Below, in pieces: positions 23,855-32,155 of a stretch of 64,000 nt of DNA. Source of the DNA: Oceanicola sp. D3 (GTDB taxonomy: Bacteria > Pseudomonadota > Alphaproteobacteria > Rhodobacterales > Rhodobacteraceae); NCBI RefSeq assembly GCF_006351965.1, contig NZ_CP040932.1, forward strand, positions 3,162,001 through 3,226,000. Direction: 5' to 3'. Position 1 is the stretch's first letter. Every line of letters begins with the position of its first letter. The notes under the pieces were generated by a model that made no database searches, had not been told where the DNA came from, and was given only the letters and a program-made list of their open reading frames with translations. The translations under genes were made by a program, and so were the position numbers.

Positions 23855-24796
23855 CTACCTCAAGCCCCCAAAGCCCCTCATATGCGTAACAAAGGCCTCT
23901 GTTGCCGGCCCCGCGCGGGAGGCCGCCCAGAGCAGGCCGAGTGGGCGCAGCGGGGTGTCGATTTCGGTGGGCAACTCCCTGATCTCCCCCGAGGCAATCC
24001 AGGGCGCGGCCACGCTGCGGGGCAGCACGGCGAGGTATTTTCCGCTGGTCAGCATGTCCTTGGTCAGTTCGGGGATATGCATGATGACCTGACAGCGCGC
24101 CGCTTGCGGCCAGTCGTTCTCTTGGGCGACATCCTCAAACCTGTCGCGCGCCACCGAGCCAACGCGGTTGAGCAGCCATTTGCTGGCACCAAGCTCCTCG
24201 CTGCTGATCTCCACCCGCGCAGCCAGCGGATGGGTGGACCCGCAAACGGCAATCAACCTGTCTTCGACGCAGCGCTCAAAGGCCCAGCCCTCGGGGATAA
24301 CGGCAGGCTCCCGCGTGCAGATCACGTCGATTGCATTGTCGGCAACGCCGCCCAGCGGGTCCGTGTCGGCGGTCTGCCAGAGATGCAGCTGGATGCTCGG
24401 GTGCTGCGTGGCAAAGCTGTCGAGCCTGCCCTGAATGATGCCGCCAAGCGCTGCGGGGCTGGCAGAAACCCGCACCACCCCGCCCTGCTGTTGCAGGCGG
24501 TTGGCCAGCCCCTCCGAGCCGTCCTCCAGCGCCGCAAGCACCCTGCGAGCCACGGGCAGCAATTCCTTGGTTGCCTCGGTCGGCTCAACCCCCTTGGCGT
24601 GGCGGAAGAACAGCTCGGTTTCCAGCAGGGTCTCCAACTCGCGGATCAGCTGCGAAATGGCGGGCTGGGTCATGTTCACCGCCCCCGCCGCCCGGCGCAT
24701 GCTGCCCACCTCGCAGAGCGCGATGAGAACTTGCAGGTGCCGGAACTTGGCCTTGGCAACAAACCGGTTGAGCAGCGTGCTCGCACTGGGCGGCAT
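23855..24796 (-). CDS. LysR-family transcriptional regulator
   Basis: A 313-aa LysR regulator. The helix-turn-helix lies at about residues 20-60 (FRHLQVLIALCEVGSMRRAAGAVNMTQPAISQLIRELE) and the effector domain follows from VVRVSASPAALGGIIQGRL. I take the ATG at 24796, which has AAGG 9 nt upstream; an ATG 9 bp further upstream abuts that site. It lies on the same strand as, and just downstream of, the alpha/beta hydrolase and TRAP genes (24885-28572), with 88 bp between. It probably regulates that operon rather than catA; the effector is unknown. Confidence 0.85.
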   Translation of the reverse strand: MPPSASTLLNRFVAKAKFRHLQVLIALCEVGSMRRAAGAVNMTQPAISQLIRELETLLETELFFRHAKGVEPTEATKELLPVARRVLAALEDGSEGLANRLQQQGGVVRVSASPAALGGIIQGRLDSFATQHPSIQLHLWQTADTDPLGGVADNAIDVICTREPAVIPEGWAFERCVEDRLIAVCGSTHPLAARVEISSEELGASKWLLNRVGSVARDRFEDVAQENDWPQAARCQVIMHIPELTKDMLTSGKYLAVLPRSVAAPWIASGEIRELPTEIDTPLRPLGLLWAASRAGPATEAFVTHMRGFGGLR

Positions 24797-24884
24797 ATAA
24801 GGCATCCTTATCGTGCGTGGTGGCGCGATAATATTGCGATCAAGGGCGCCCTGTCGACAGTGGCTGCCCCTTGCGCCGGTGCGG

Positions 24885-25736
24885 TCAGGCCCGCGCCTGT
24901 GCCACGAGGAACTTCAGACAAGGCTCCACCGTATCGTCAAAGCCCTCGCCGCCATGCCGCCCGCCCGGCACCTCGATGAGGTCTACCTCGGTGCCACGCC
25001 CGGCCAGCACGTCCCGCACCCGGGCGCTTTGCAGCGGAGAAACAGCCGGGTCGGCGGTGCCATGAACCAGCAGCGTGGGCGGAAACACCTGCCCCACCTC
25101 CAGCGCAGCGGCGGCAACATCGGGGCTGGCGGCCTCAGCCGCCGCGCGGTTGGCCTGCGCATCGCAGCCCAGCAACCGGCTCTCCGGCGTGGGCAGCTCG
25201 GCGTTTTCGTTGCCACGCGGCACCTCATCGGCCTCGCGGTCATGCCAGAGCTGGTAGAGATTGGCAGGCGGAAACCACCCGACGAGCGCCCTGACCTCGG
25301 GGATCGTGCCCCGGGCAGAGATCACCCCGGCCCAAAGCGCCATATGCGCCCCCGAGGATTGCCCCCAAACGGTAAAGCGCGCGGTGTCATACCCGTAGTC
25401 CCCGGCCCGCGACGCAAGAAAGCCGACAGCGGTTTCAAGGTCCACCAGTTGCGCCGGCCAGATCGCCTGCTGCGAGTAGGTGTAATTCATCGAGGCCACG
25501 GCAAAACCAAGCGCCAACAGCCGGTCGAGCCGCTCGTATTTCAGCACATCCACCTTGTCGCCACGAAACCACGAGCCGCCGTGGATGAAGAGCACCAGCG
25601 GCGGATTGCTGACGCCTGCGGGGATGTAGAGATCAAGCTTGTTCCGCTCGCCCGCGCCATAGGGCAGATCGCGCACAAAGCTGTGGCCGGTTTTCGGGGC
25701 CGGAAGGGCCGCATCTGCTTTCAGAGCACTGTGCAT
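24885..25736 (-). CDS. Alpha/beta hydrolase (esterase, or formamidase-like)
   Basis: A 283-aa cytoplasmic alpha/beta hydrolase. The oxyanion motif HGGSW (52-56), nucleophile Ser127 in GQSSG, Asp229 (GTADP) and His261 (GGRHGG) form a complete triad. The family covers carboxylesterases, BD-FAE enzymes and kynurenine formamidases; the lid and substrate cannot be assigned. It starts 1 bp after the DctM stop and is the last gene of a dctP-dctQ-dctM-hydrolase operon, so it probably hydrolyses an ester or amide that this TRAP system imports. Confidence 0.85.
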   Translation of the reverse strand: MHSALKADAALPAPKTGHSFVRDLPYGAGERNKLDLYIPAGVSNPPLVLFIHGGSWFRGDKVDVLKYERLDRLLALGFAVASMNYTYSQQAIWPAQLVDLETAVGFLASRAGDYGYDTARFTVWGQSSGAHMALWAGVISARGTIPEVRALVGWFPPANLYQLWHDREADEVPRGNENAELPTPESRLLGCDAQANRAAAEAASPDVAAAALEVGQVFPPTLLVHGTADPAVSPLQSARVRDVLAGRGTEVDLIEVPGGRHGGEGFDDTVEPCLKFLVAQARA

Positions 25737-25737
25737 G

Positions 25738-27024
25738 TCATCCCCCGAGCACGAGGTTGGGCAGCCATGTCGATACGGCCGGAACGAAGGTGACCAGCAT
25801 CAACAGGCCGAGCATGATCAGGAAAAACGGGATGGTGCCGCGCAACACCTCGCTCACCGGCCTTCCGGTCACGTTAGACATGACGAAAAGGTTCAGCCCG
25901 ATGGGCGGCGACAGCAAGGCCAGCTCGATGTTGATGACCATGACCACGGCGAAGTGCGTCATGTCGATGCCGAGCTGGCGCACCACCACAAAGACCACCG
26001 GCAGCACGATCAGAATGATCGCCACCCCCTCAAGGAACATGCCGAGGATCAGCAGGCAGGCGTTCATGATGAGCAAAAACTGCCAGGGCTTCAGGTCGCT
26101 CTCCAAGATGGAGGCAGCAAAGCTCTGCGGCACGCCAGATTTGATGATCCACGCGCTAACGAGCGTGGCCCCCATGATGATGAGGATGATCACCGAGGTC
26201 CGGTCGATCGCCGAGGTCAGCATGGCCGGAATGTCGCGCAGGCGGGCCGTGCGGTAGATGCAGAGCACCGCCACCAGCGCGCAAAGCACCCCCAGCACAG
26301 CGGCCTCCGTCAGCGTAACAAAGCCGCCATAAATACCGCCCAAAACGACGATGGGGATCAGGTAGGCCGGGAAGGCATGCACGTTGGCGCGGACAAGCCG
26401 CCGCGGCCCAACGAAGGGCTCGGCCTTGCCGCCCACCTTGTTGGCCACGGTGAAGATGAACAGGCAGAACAGCCCCGCCTGCAACAGCCCCGGGATCACC
26501 CCTCCGAGAAACAGGCGCGGAATGGACTCTTCAGCGATGAGGCCGAAAAGGATCATCGGCAGCGACGGCGGGATCAGGATGCCCAGCGTCCCGGCGGCGG
26601 CGGTGAGGCCCATGGCGAAGGAGGTCTTGTAGCCCTTCTCCTCCATCAGCGGCACCAGCAGCGTACCCATCGCCATCGTAGTGGCGGCAGAAGAGCCGGT
26701 GATGGCGGCAAACACCGCCGTCGCGGCCACGCCCGAAATCGCCAGCCCGCCCCGGATCCAGCCGATCCATGACAGGGCCGCGTCGAACAATATTCGCGCC
26801 AGCCCGCCGCCCTGCATCAGCACGGCAGAGAGGATGAAGAAGGGCACCGAGATCAGGATCGGGGATTGCAGGTGATCAAGCACATGCTGGCCCAGCCCTG
26901 CAATGGTGCGCCCTTCGGCCACCAGCAGGATCGAGGCCACGCCCATCAGCACGAGGTAGATCGGCGTGCCCATGGCAAGCAGGATCAGCACGGCCACGAG
27001 GGCGAGGACGATGAGAGTGGTCAT
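25738..27024 (-). CDS. dctM: TRAP large permease DctM (hydrolase operon)
   Basis: A complete 428-aa DctM with about 12 membrane segments. Family landmarks are present: GTPIYLVLMGVASILL, GTLGILIPPSLPMILFGL, TLTEAAVLGVLCALVAV, and ALLSPPIGLNLFVMSNVTG near the C-terminus. It starts 10 bp after the dctQ stop with a GAGG ribosome site. It forms the transport channel with the DctQ upstream. Nothing in the sequence reveals the substrate. Confidence 0.92.
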   Translation of the reverse strand: MTTLIVLALVAVLILLAMGTPIYLVLMGVASILLVAEGRTIAGLGQHVLDHLQSPILISVPFFILSAVLMQGGGLARILFDAALSWIGWIRGGLAISGVAATAVFAAITGSSAATTMAMGTLLVPLMEEKGYKTSFAMGLTAAAGTLGILIPPSLPMILFGLIAEESIPRLFLGGVIPGLLQAGLFCLFIFTVANKVGGKAEPFVGPRRLVRANVHAFPAYLIPIVVLGGIYGGFVTLTEAAVLGVLCALVAVLCIYRTARLRDIPAMLTSAIDRTSVIILIIMGATLVSAWIIKSGVPQSFAASILESDLKPWQFLLIMNACLLILGMFLEGVAIILIVLPVVFVVVRQLGIDMTHFAVVMVINIELALLSPPIGLNLFVMSNVTGRPVSEVLRGTIPFFLIMLGLLMLVTFVPAVSTWLPNLVLGG

Positions 27025-27034
27025 GTCAGTTGCC

Positions 27035-27556
27035 TCAGTCGAATTGAGCTTGCTTGGCGCTCTCGCCAGTTGTCACCAACAGGCGGAACCGCTCGATGAT
27101 GAAGAGCAGGTGCACCACAAAGGCCACCGGCAGCGCGGCATAAAGAATCCAGAAGGGCGTGCGCAGGGTGGTCTCGCTGCGTTCGTCCCAAAACAGGGCA
27201 TCCTGCACCACGAGGTGCCCGGAGTAGATGAAGAACCCGGCCACGCCCATCGCGAAGACGAGGGCAAAAACCTCGGTGGCCATCTGCCCCTTCGGGCCGA
27301 AGCTGTTGTAGAGAAAATCCACCCGGATGTGCTGCGCGCGTTTTTCGATCCGGGCGACCCCAAGGAGGACCGCCCAGACCAGCAGAAAGACACAAATCTC
27401 GAACACCCAGTTCAGCTGAACCGAGGGCGATACCCAGCCAAAGCTGATGAGGTATCGCGCGGCGACGTTGTAGACGAGCAGGACAAAGGTAATGCCCAGC
27501 GCGCCCGCCGCGATCCAGCCGATCAGGCGGTCGAGAAATGCGATGGCGCGGCTCAC
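27035..27556 (-). CDS. dctQ: TRAP small permease DctQ (hydrolase operon)
   Basis: A 173-aa four-helix membrane protein with hydrophobic stretches near residues 10-35 (LIGWIAAGALGITFVLLVYNVA), 48-68, 90-112 and 132-155. The DctQ-type segment FEICVFLLVWAVLLGVARIEKRAQHIRVDF is present. The GTG start at 27556 overlaps the dctP stop by 4 bp (GTGA), so no hairpin separates binding protein and permease here. Confidence 0.88.
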   Translation of the reverse strand: MSRAIAFLDRLIGWIAAGALGITFVLLVYNVAARYLISFGWVSPSVQLNWVFEICVFLLVWAVLLGVARIEKRAQHIRVDFLYNSFGPKGQMATEVFALVFAMGVAGFFIYSGHLVVQDALFWDERSETTLRTPFWILYAALPVAFVVHLLFIIERFRLLVTTGESAKQAQFD

Positions 27557-28572
27557 TTGGAGGCGGCCTCGGTCACCAGCTCAACCAGCGTGGGGTCAAG
27601 CTCGTACTTGTCGATCACGGCCTGCTGCTGGCCCATCATCTTTTCGCGGACGGCAAGCGCGGCTTCCGGGTCGGCATCGGAGATGGTCACGCCCCACTCC
27701 TTGAGCGTTGCCCGCATCTCGGAGTCGACCGCCTCGTTGGCGACCCGCTGCTCGGTGACAACATCGTTCCAGACCTCGGTGAAAAGCGCCTGCTCCTCTT
27801 CGGTGAGGCTGCTCCAGTAATCCTGGCTGACGATGGGGATGAGGTAGCCGATGATCCCCTGGTCCCAGAAGCCATATTGCACGCCCACATCCGTCAGCTT
27901 TTGCTGCACGACCGACTCGATGGCGGCCATGGTGGCATCCACCGTGCCCTGCTGCAGCGCCAGCGGCATATCGGAACCGGGCATCACCACGGGAATGCCG
28001 CCCATGCCCTCAACAACAGCCGCCGGGCCAGCCCCGCCGGGGATACGCACCTGCAGGCCAACGAACTCGTCGAAGTTGCGCAGCGGCTTGCTGGTGGACC
28101 AGTAGTAAACCCGGCCCAGCACCGGCCAGTTGCCCGGCACCACGATGCCCATCTTCTCGGCCAGCATCCCGTTGAGCTTGGCCCCGACCTCGCCGTCGAG
28201 CATGGCCGAACGATCCTCGGCCGACATGCCCTTCAGCACTGGCAGATCGAGCACGTTGATGTTGGCCTCAACCCGGCTGAGGTAGGGCGAGGGCACGGTG
28301 GCCATGCCCACATCGCCGCGAGCAACGGCCTTGCCTACGTCGCGCGCGTTGTAGAGCTGGCTGGAGTCGAAAACCTTCGCCTTCAGAGCGCCGCCGGAGC
28401 GCTCGGTGAGGGCGGCGGCGAAATCGGTCATGGTGGTGGTCTGAATGTGCTGCGGCGGCGTGGCCGACGAGATGATCAGCTCGTCAGCAGCTTGGGCGGT
28501 GGTGGCAAGGGCTGCCAGTGCGGCAGCGGTGCCGCCCGCCGTGATCAGGTTGCGGAACGTGTTAAGCATCAA
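27553..28572 (-). CDS. dctP: TRAP solute-binding protein DctP (hydrolase operon)
   Basis: A 339-aa exported binding protein. The signal peptide spans about residues 1-28 (MLNTFRNLITAGGTAAALAALATTAQA). The mature protein opens ADELIISSATPPQHIQTTTMTDF and has the DctP region NFDEFVGLQVRIPGGAGPAAVVEGMGG around the usual substrate-contact Arg. The ATG at 28572 follows GGGAGG. It is the first gene of the operon, behind a 220-bp region shared with the divergent DUF3237 gene that contains a 10-bp inverted repeat (28648-28687). Confidence 0.9.
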   Translation of the reverse strand: MMLNTFRNLITAGGTAAALAALATTAQAADELIISSATPPQHIQTTTMTDFAAALTERSGGALKAKVFDSSQLYNARDVGKAVARGDVGMATVPSPYLSRVEANINVLDLPVLKGMSAEDRSAMLDGEVGAKLNGMLAEKMGIVVPGNWPVLGRVYYWSTSKPLRNFDEFVGLQVRIPGGAGPAAVVEGMGGIPVVMPGSDMPLALQQGTVDATMAAIESVVQQKLTDVGVQYGFWDQGIIGYLIPIVSQDYWSSLTEEEQALFTEVWNDVVTEQRVANEAVDSEMRATLKEWGVTISDADPEAALAVREKMMGQQQAVIDKYELDPTLVELVTEAASK

Positions 28573-28647
28573 TGTTGTCCTCCCTAGACAGCGGACTGGC
28601 CGCTTGGCAGCAGGCTATGCCAGCAAAGCGATAGGTTTAAAATAAAT

Positions 28648-28687
28648 TGTGCAGGGTAGCGATAAGCGAATTCTATCACCCCGCACA
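28648..28687. promoter_or_regulatory. Inverted repeat in the dctP / DUF3237 divergent region
   Basis: TGTGCAGGGT (28648-28657) and ACCCCGCACA (28678-28687) match as inverted arms at 9 of 10 positions. AGCGATA-type words recur three times around it (near 28626, 28658 and 28740). It could be the site of the LysR regulator at 23855 or another factor. Confidence 0.35.
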
Positions 28688-28792
28688 TTGCGGCCCAACA
28701 TGCCCCCCCAATCACCGCCCCTGATAGGCAAAGCCCGGCAGCGATAAGGCTTTCGCACTCCTTTCACGCCCCAAAACCCGCTAGGTGAAAGC

Positions 28793-29272
28793 ATGATTGA
28801 TTCCGAAGTTCTCGCAGAAATCCCCCCAACGCCCCCCGTCACCCAGCTCGTCTGGACGGCAATCGTCGACGTGGCCGACCGGATCGACCTTGGGGCGAGC
28901 GCCCTCGGTCATCGCTTCATGGTGCCCATCCTCGGCGGGCGGTTTTACGCGGGTCCACAGATGGACGGGCTGGAGGGCGAAGTGCTGGCGGGCGGCGCAG
29001 ACCGGCAGTTGCTGAGGCCCGATGGCGTGAAAGAGCTGGATGCGATCTACGAAATGCGCACCGAGGACGGCACCGTTCTGAGCCTGCGCAACCGGGTGAT
29101 CGTGGATGAAACACGCACGCCCGAGCGCTACGCGATGTCGACCATCCAAGTCTCCGCCCCTGAGGGCCGTTTTGCATGGCTCAACCGGCGGCTCATCATC
29201 GGCACCCTGCAATCGGCCCGCCCAAAGCGGCAGGCCGTGGTGGTGCGCGCCTGGCTCGCCGACCAGCCCTGA
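28793..29272 (+). CDS. DUF3237 family protein
   Basis: A 159-aa soluble protein of the DUF3237 family: the segments IVDVADRIDLGASALGHRFMVPILGGRF and DAIYEMRTEDGTVLSLRNRVIV, and the closing GTLQSARPKRQAVVVRAW, are typical. The family forms small beta-barrel proteins found beside aromatic and sugar-acid catabolic genes; no reaction is established. It diverges from the TRAP-hydrolase operon and converges with the GntR regulator. A weak ribosome site (GGTGAAAGC) precedes the ATG. Confidence 0.82.
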   Translation: MIDSEVLAEIPPTPPVTQLVWTAIVDVADRIDLGASALGHRFMVPILGGRFYAGPQMDGLEGEVLAGGADRQLLRPDGVKELDAIYEMRTEDGTVLSLRNRVIVDETRTPERYAMSTIQVSAPEGRFAWLNRRLIIGTLQSARPKRQAVVVRAWLADQP

Positions 29273-29329
29273 ACGGGCGAGCCATGGCGGGCCAAAGCCC
29301 CCACCGCCGCCCTGTGCCTTGTTGGGCCC

Positions 29330-30115
29330 TCAGCCCTGCTCGCCGATGAACATCCGGTCCCGCGCGCCTTCAAGATGCACCCGCATGGAATCGCGCGCCG
29401 CCTCCGGGTCAGCCGCCACGATCGCATCGAGAATGGCGCGATGTTCGGCTTCAACCACGTTGTTTCGCTGCGGCGCGGAGTGCAGAGTAAGACTGCGCGA
29501 CAGATGCATGCCAAAGGCAACCTGACGCGCGAGCATGTCCATCACCGACACGTGGAAAGGGTTGCCGGTGCAGCGTGCCACGGCCTTGTGAATCTCAAGA
29601 TCCGCCTCGGTGCCCAGCTCGTGCTGGAGGTAGGATTCCTCAAAATGCTGCACCGCTTCGCTGAGCGCGGCCATCTGCTCCTCGGTGCGCCGCTGCGCGG
29701 CCCATGCCGCGCAGGCAGGCTCAAAATCCAAGCGAAACTCGTAGCACCGCTGGATGTCCGACATGGAGTTGAGCGGCACGATGGAGGGCACCGAGCTGTC
29801 GGGGCGGCGGGCCACGTAGTTGCCCGAGCCCTGCCTTGTGGAGATGATGCCATCCTCCCGCAGCCGCGCCAGCGCCGCCCGCACCACCGGGCGCGAAACG
29901 CCCATCGCCTTGGCCATCGCCGTCTCCGAGGGCAGCCGTGCGCCGGTGGCATAGACGCCCTTGATGATGTCACCGAGCAGTTGATCGTATATGTGATCCG
30001 ACAGCGTTGGCTCACGCTCTTGGGGATGGTCTGCCACTCTCTCGCTTCGCTCCTGCTCCAAGGTGCGAGCCATTGAAGGACGCGCGGGCTCAGATGGCAA
30101 CACCTGCCGCCACAT
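29330..30115 (-). CDS. GntR-family regulator, FCD (FadR) subfamily
   Basis: A 261-aa GntR protein with a winged helix-turn-helix (about residues 40-105: DHIYDQLLGDIIKGVYATGARLPSETAMAKAMGVSRPVVRAALARLREDG) and an all-helical FCD effector domain with the metal-ligand-like Asp and His residues (LEIHKAVA; EHRAILDAI). The start at 30115 lies inside the end of the oxidoreductase gene (26-bp overlap) and has GGAGGG 5-6 nt upstream; a later ATG at 30073 has no such site. It probably binds the CAATATT-ACA-AATATTG palindrome at 31134-31150 between the divergent genes. Confidence 0.88.
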   Translation of the reverse strand: MWRQVLPSEPARPSMARTLEQERSERVADHPQEREPTLSDHIYDQLLGDIIKGVYATGARLPSETAMAKAMGVSRPVVRAALARLREDGIISTRQGSGNYVARRPDSSVPSIVPLNSMSDIQRCYEFRLDFEPACAAWAAQRRTEEQMAALSEAVQHFEESYLQHELGTEADLEIHKAVARCTGNPFHVSVMDMLARQVAFGMHLSRSLTLHSAPQRNNVVEAEHRAILDAIVAADPEAARDSMRVHLEGARDRMFIGEQG

Positions 30116-31085
30116 AGATGCCCTCCATCAGGCGCAGGGTCTCAAGGTTGTCGAGCCGGTCGGTCGGAAAGGGCGTGCCCTCGCGCAAGCCGGTGACAAA
30201 GGCCGAGACGGCGCCGGTGAAACACGCCTGATAGTTCGCCTTGAGGTCATGCACCGTCACCGGCTCCTCGCGCGACATCAGGCGCAGAACCTCGCGGTCA
30301 AGCACAAGGCTGTCGGCCTCGCCAAGCACCTCCAGCCGGTCGGTGGGCAGGGGCGGGTAACCCAACGCAGAGATGTTGGCATCAATCACCACCAGCGCCC
30401 CGTCCCGCGTGCGCAGCGTGACAAGCGCCACATCCTCCCCCTCAAGCTCGGGATTGATCTGGTCAAGCGTGGCGCTCTCCACCACCATCTCCCCGAAGAT
30501 CGAGCGCAGCGCATCGAGGTGGTGGATCAACACCTCAAACACCACCAGCCGCCGGAAGCTGCCCATGTAGGGCTGACGCCCCAGCAAAAAGGGCACCCTC
30601 CCGGGGTAGTCATACATCGAGCTGGAACGCACCGTCATCCGGGCATGGCGCACCCTGCCCACCTCGCCCGCCTGCACCCGCTGGGCAACTTCGGCAAAAT
30701 GCGGACGGAATCGGTAGTTCTCATGCACCATGAAGCGCACCCGCTCGCCGACCTTTTCGATCAGCGCCTCGGCCTCGGCAACCGTGGGCGTAAGCGGTTT
30801 CTGGCACATCACATGCACGCCCCGGTCGGCGGCCATCTCCACCAGCGGTGCATGGCTGGCGACAGGGGTGATAATGTCGATCGCATCGGGCTGCGTGGCC
30901 TCCAACATCTCGGCAACGTCCGTGTAAACCGCCGGAATCCCGAACTCTTCGGCCCGCGCCCGCGCTTTGCCCTCATCCGGGTCGCAGATGGCGGCAAGGG
31001 TCACACCCTCCTGCGCCTGCCAGCCCTTGAGGTGGAATTCACTGATCGCGCCTGCACCCGCGATGACGATTTTCAGCTCTTGCAT
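30090..31085 (-). CDS. Gfo/Idh/MocA-family oxidoreductase
   Basis: A 331-aa NAD(P)-dependent sugar or polyol dehydrogenase. The Rossmann motif is at the N-terminus (IVIAGAGAISEFHLKGW), the conserved EKP-type motif appears as CQKPLTP with Gln in the place of Glu, and ENYRFRPHF and VFEVLIHHLDALRS follow in the catalytic domain. The start is the ATG at 31085 with GGAGG 5 nt upstream. It precedes the GntR gene, whose start it overlaps, and diverges from the DapA-family gene across an 82-bp operator region. A role in sugar-acid or lactone oxidation is likely. Confidence 0.87.
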   Translation of the reverse strand: MQELKIVIAGAGAISEFHLKGWQAQEGVTLAAICDPDEGKARARAEEFGIPAVYTDVAEMLEATQPDAIDIITPVASHAPLVEMAADRGVHVMCQKPLTPTVAEAEALIEKVGERVRFMVHENYRFRPHFAEVAQRVQAGEVGRVRHARMTVRSSSMYDYPGRVPFLLGRQPYMGSFRRLVVFEVLIHHLDALRSIFGEMVVESATLDQINPELEGEDVALVTLRTRDGALVVIDANISALGYPPLPTDRLEVLGEADSLVLDREVLRLMSREEPVTVHDLKANYQACFTGAVSAFVTGLREGTPFPTDRLDNLETLRLMEGIYVAAGVAI

Positions 31086-31133
31086 TTGAACCTCCAGAAA
31101 AAATCTCTTGCCAAGCGCGTAACCTGTTTTTAC

Positions 31134-31150
31134 CAATATTACAAATATTG
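31134..31150. promoter_or_regulatory. GntR operator candidate
   Basis: CAATATT-ACA-AATATTG is a perfect 17-bp palindrome between the divergent oxidoreductase (start 31085) and DapA-family gene (start 31168). With its flanks it reads ACCAATATT...AATATTGACCA, resembling FCD-type GntR sites. It lies 18 bp before the DapA-family start, so bound protein would block transcription. Confidence 0.55.
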
Positions 31151-31167
31151 ACCAATCTAGGCCAGAC

Positions 31168-32124
31168 ATGCGCAAATCCGTTACCCCCGCCGACCTCGCC
31201 CGCTCCGTTGTGGCGGTGCCACCCCTTGCCCGCAGCGCGGATGGCGCGTTCGACATGGCCGCCAACAAGGCGCTGATCGAACACATGGAACAGGGGGGCG
31301 TCGATACGCTGCTCTACGGCGGCAACGCGCTGGCCCAGCACTGGCCAATCAGCAAAACAGCAGAGTGGCTGGACGCGCTGGAGTCGCTGGTGGCGGAAGA
31401 CACCTGGCTGATGCCTTCGGTCGGTTGCGACGGTGGCAAGCTGGTGGATCAGGCAGAGATTTTGGCAGGCCGGGGCTACCCGGTGGCACTGCTCCTGCCG
31501 ATGGTGCCGCCCCGCACCGATGCCGGCAGCGCCGAGGCCCTGCGCCGGTTCCACGGCGAGACCGGCACCCAGCTGATGGCCTATATCAAAACCGATGGCT
31601 ACATGCCCGCCGCCGATCTGGAGCAACTCGCCGCCGAGGGTGTGCTCTTTGGCGTCAAATACGCCGTGCCACGCACCGATGGCGCACGCGATGCCTATCT
31701 TGACGCGATCATCAGCGCCATCGGCGCCGAGCGGATCATCTCGGGCTTTGGCGAGCCCCCTGCCCTTGCGCACATGCTGGACTACGGGCTTGCGGGCTTT
31801 ACCGCAGGCTGCGTCTGCCTCGCACCGCGCATCTCCATGCGCATCCTGCATGCGCTTCAGGCCGGGGATCGGCAGGCCGCCGAGGCCGCCTTGCAGGCCA
31901 TGCTGCCGCTTGAGGCCCTGCGCAGCGAAATCAACGAAATCCGCGTGCTGCACGAGGCCATTGGCCTCTCTGGCTTGGCAGAGTGCGGCCCGGTCCTCGC
32001 CCTCTCTTCGGACCTCTCCGAAGAGGAGCGCGCGCGCGTCGCACCCGTGGCACAGGCCCTGCTCGACGCCGAGCGGGCTTTGGAACATGAAACTGCCGGG
32101 ACGCCCCTGAGCAGCGTCACCTGA
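31168..32124 (+). CDS. DapA-family lyase/aldolase (dihydrodipicolinate synthase-like)
   Basis: A 318-aa class I aldolase-like (beta/alpha)8 protein. The family's Schiff-base lysine fits Lys164 (GVLFGVKYAV) and the assisting tyrosine fits Tyr139 (LMAYIKTDG). The GGNALAQHW stretch occupies the place of the usual GTTGE motif. Relatives cleave or dehydrate 2-keto-3-deoxy sugar acids, N-acetylneuraminate or 4-hydroxy-2-oxoglutarate. It starts the plus-strand operon with tctCBA (31 bp gap to tctC). The substrate is unknown; with the Gfo/Idh enzyme it suggests oxidation of a sugar to its acid followed by aldol cleavage. Confidence 0.85.
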   Translation: MRKSVTPADLARSVVAVPPLARSADGAFDMAANKALIEHMEQGGVDTLLYGGNALAQHWPISKTAEWLDALESLVAEDTWLMPSVGCDGGKLVDQAEILAGRGYPVALLLPMVPPRTDAGSAEALRRFHGETGTQLMAYIKTDGYMPAADLEQLAAEGVLFGVKYAVPRTDGARDAYLDAIISAIGAERIISGFGEPPALAHMLDYGLAGFTAGCVCLAPRISMRILHALQAGDRQAAEAALQAMLPLEALRSEINEIRVLHEAIGLSGLAECGPVLALSSDLSEEERARVAPVAQALLDAERALEHETAGTPLSSVT

Positions 32125-32155
32125 AACGATTCATCTAAGGGAGGAGAACACCAAC

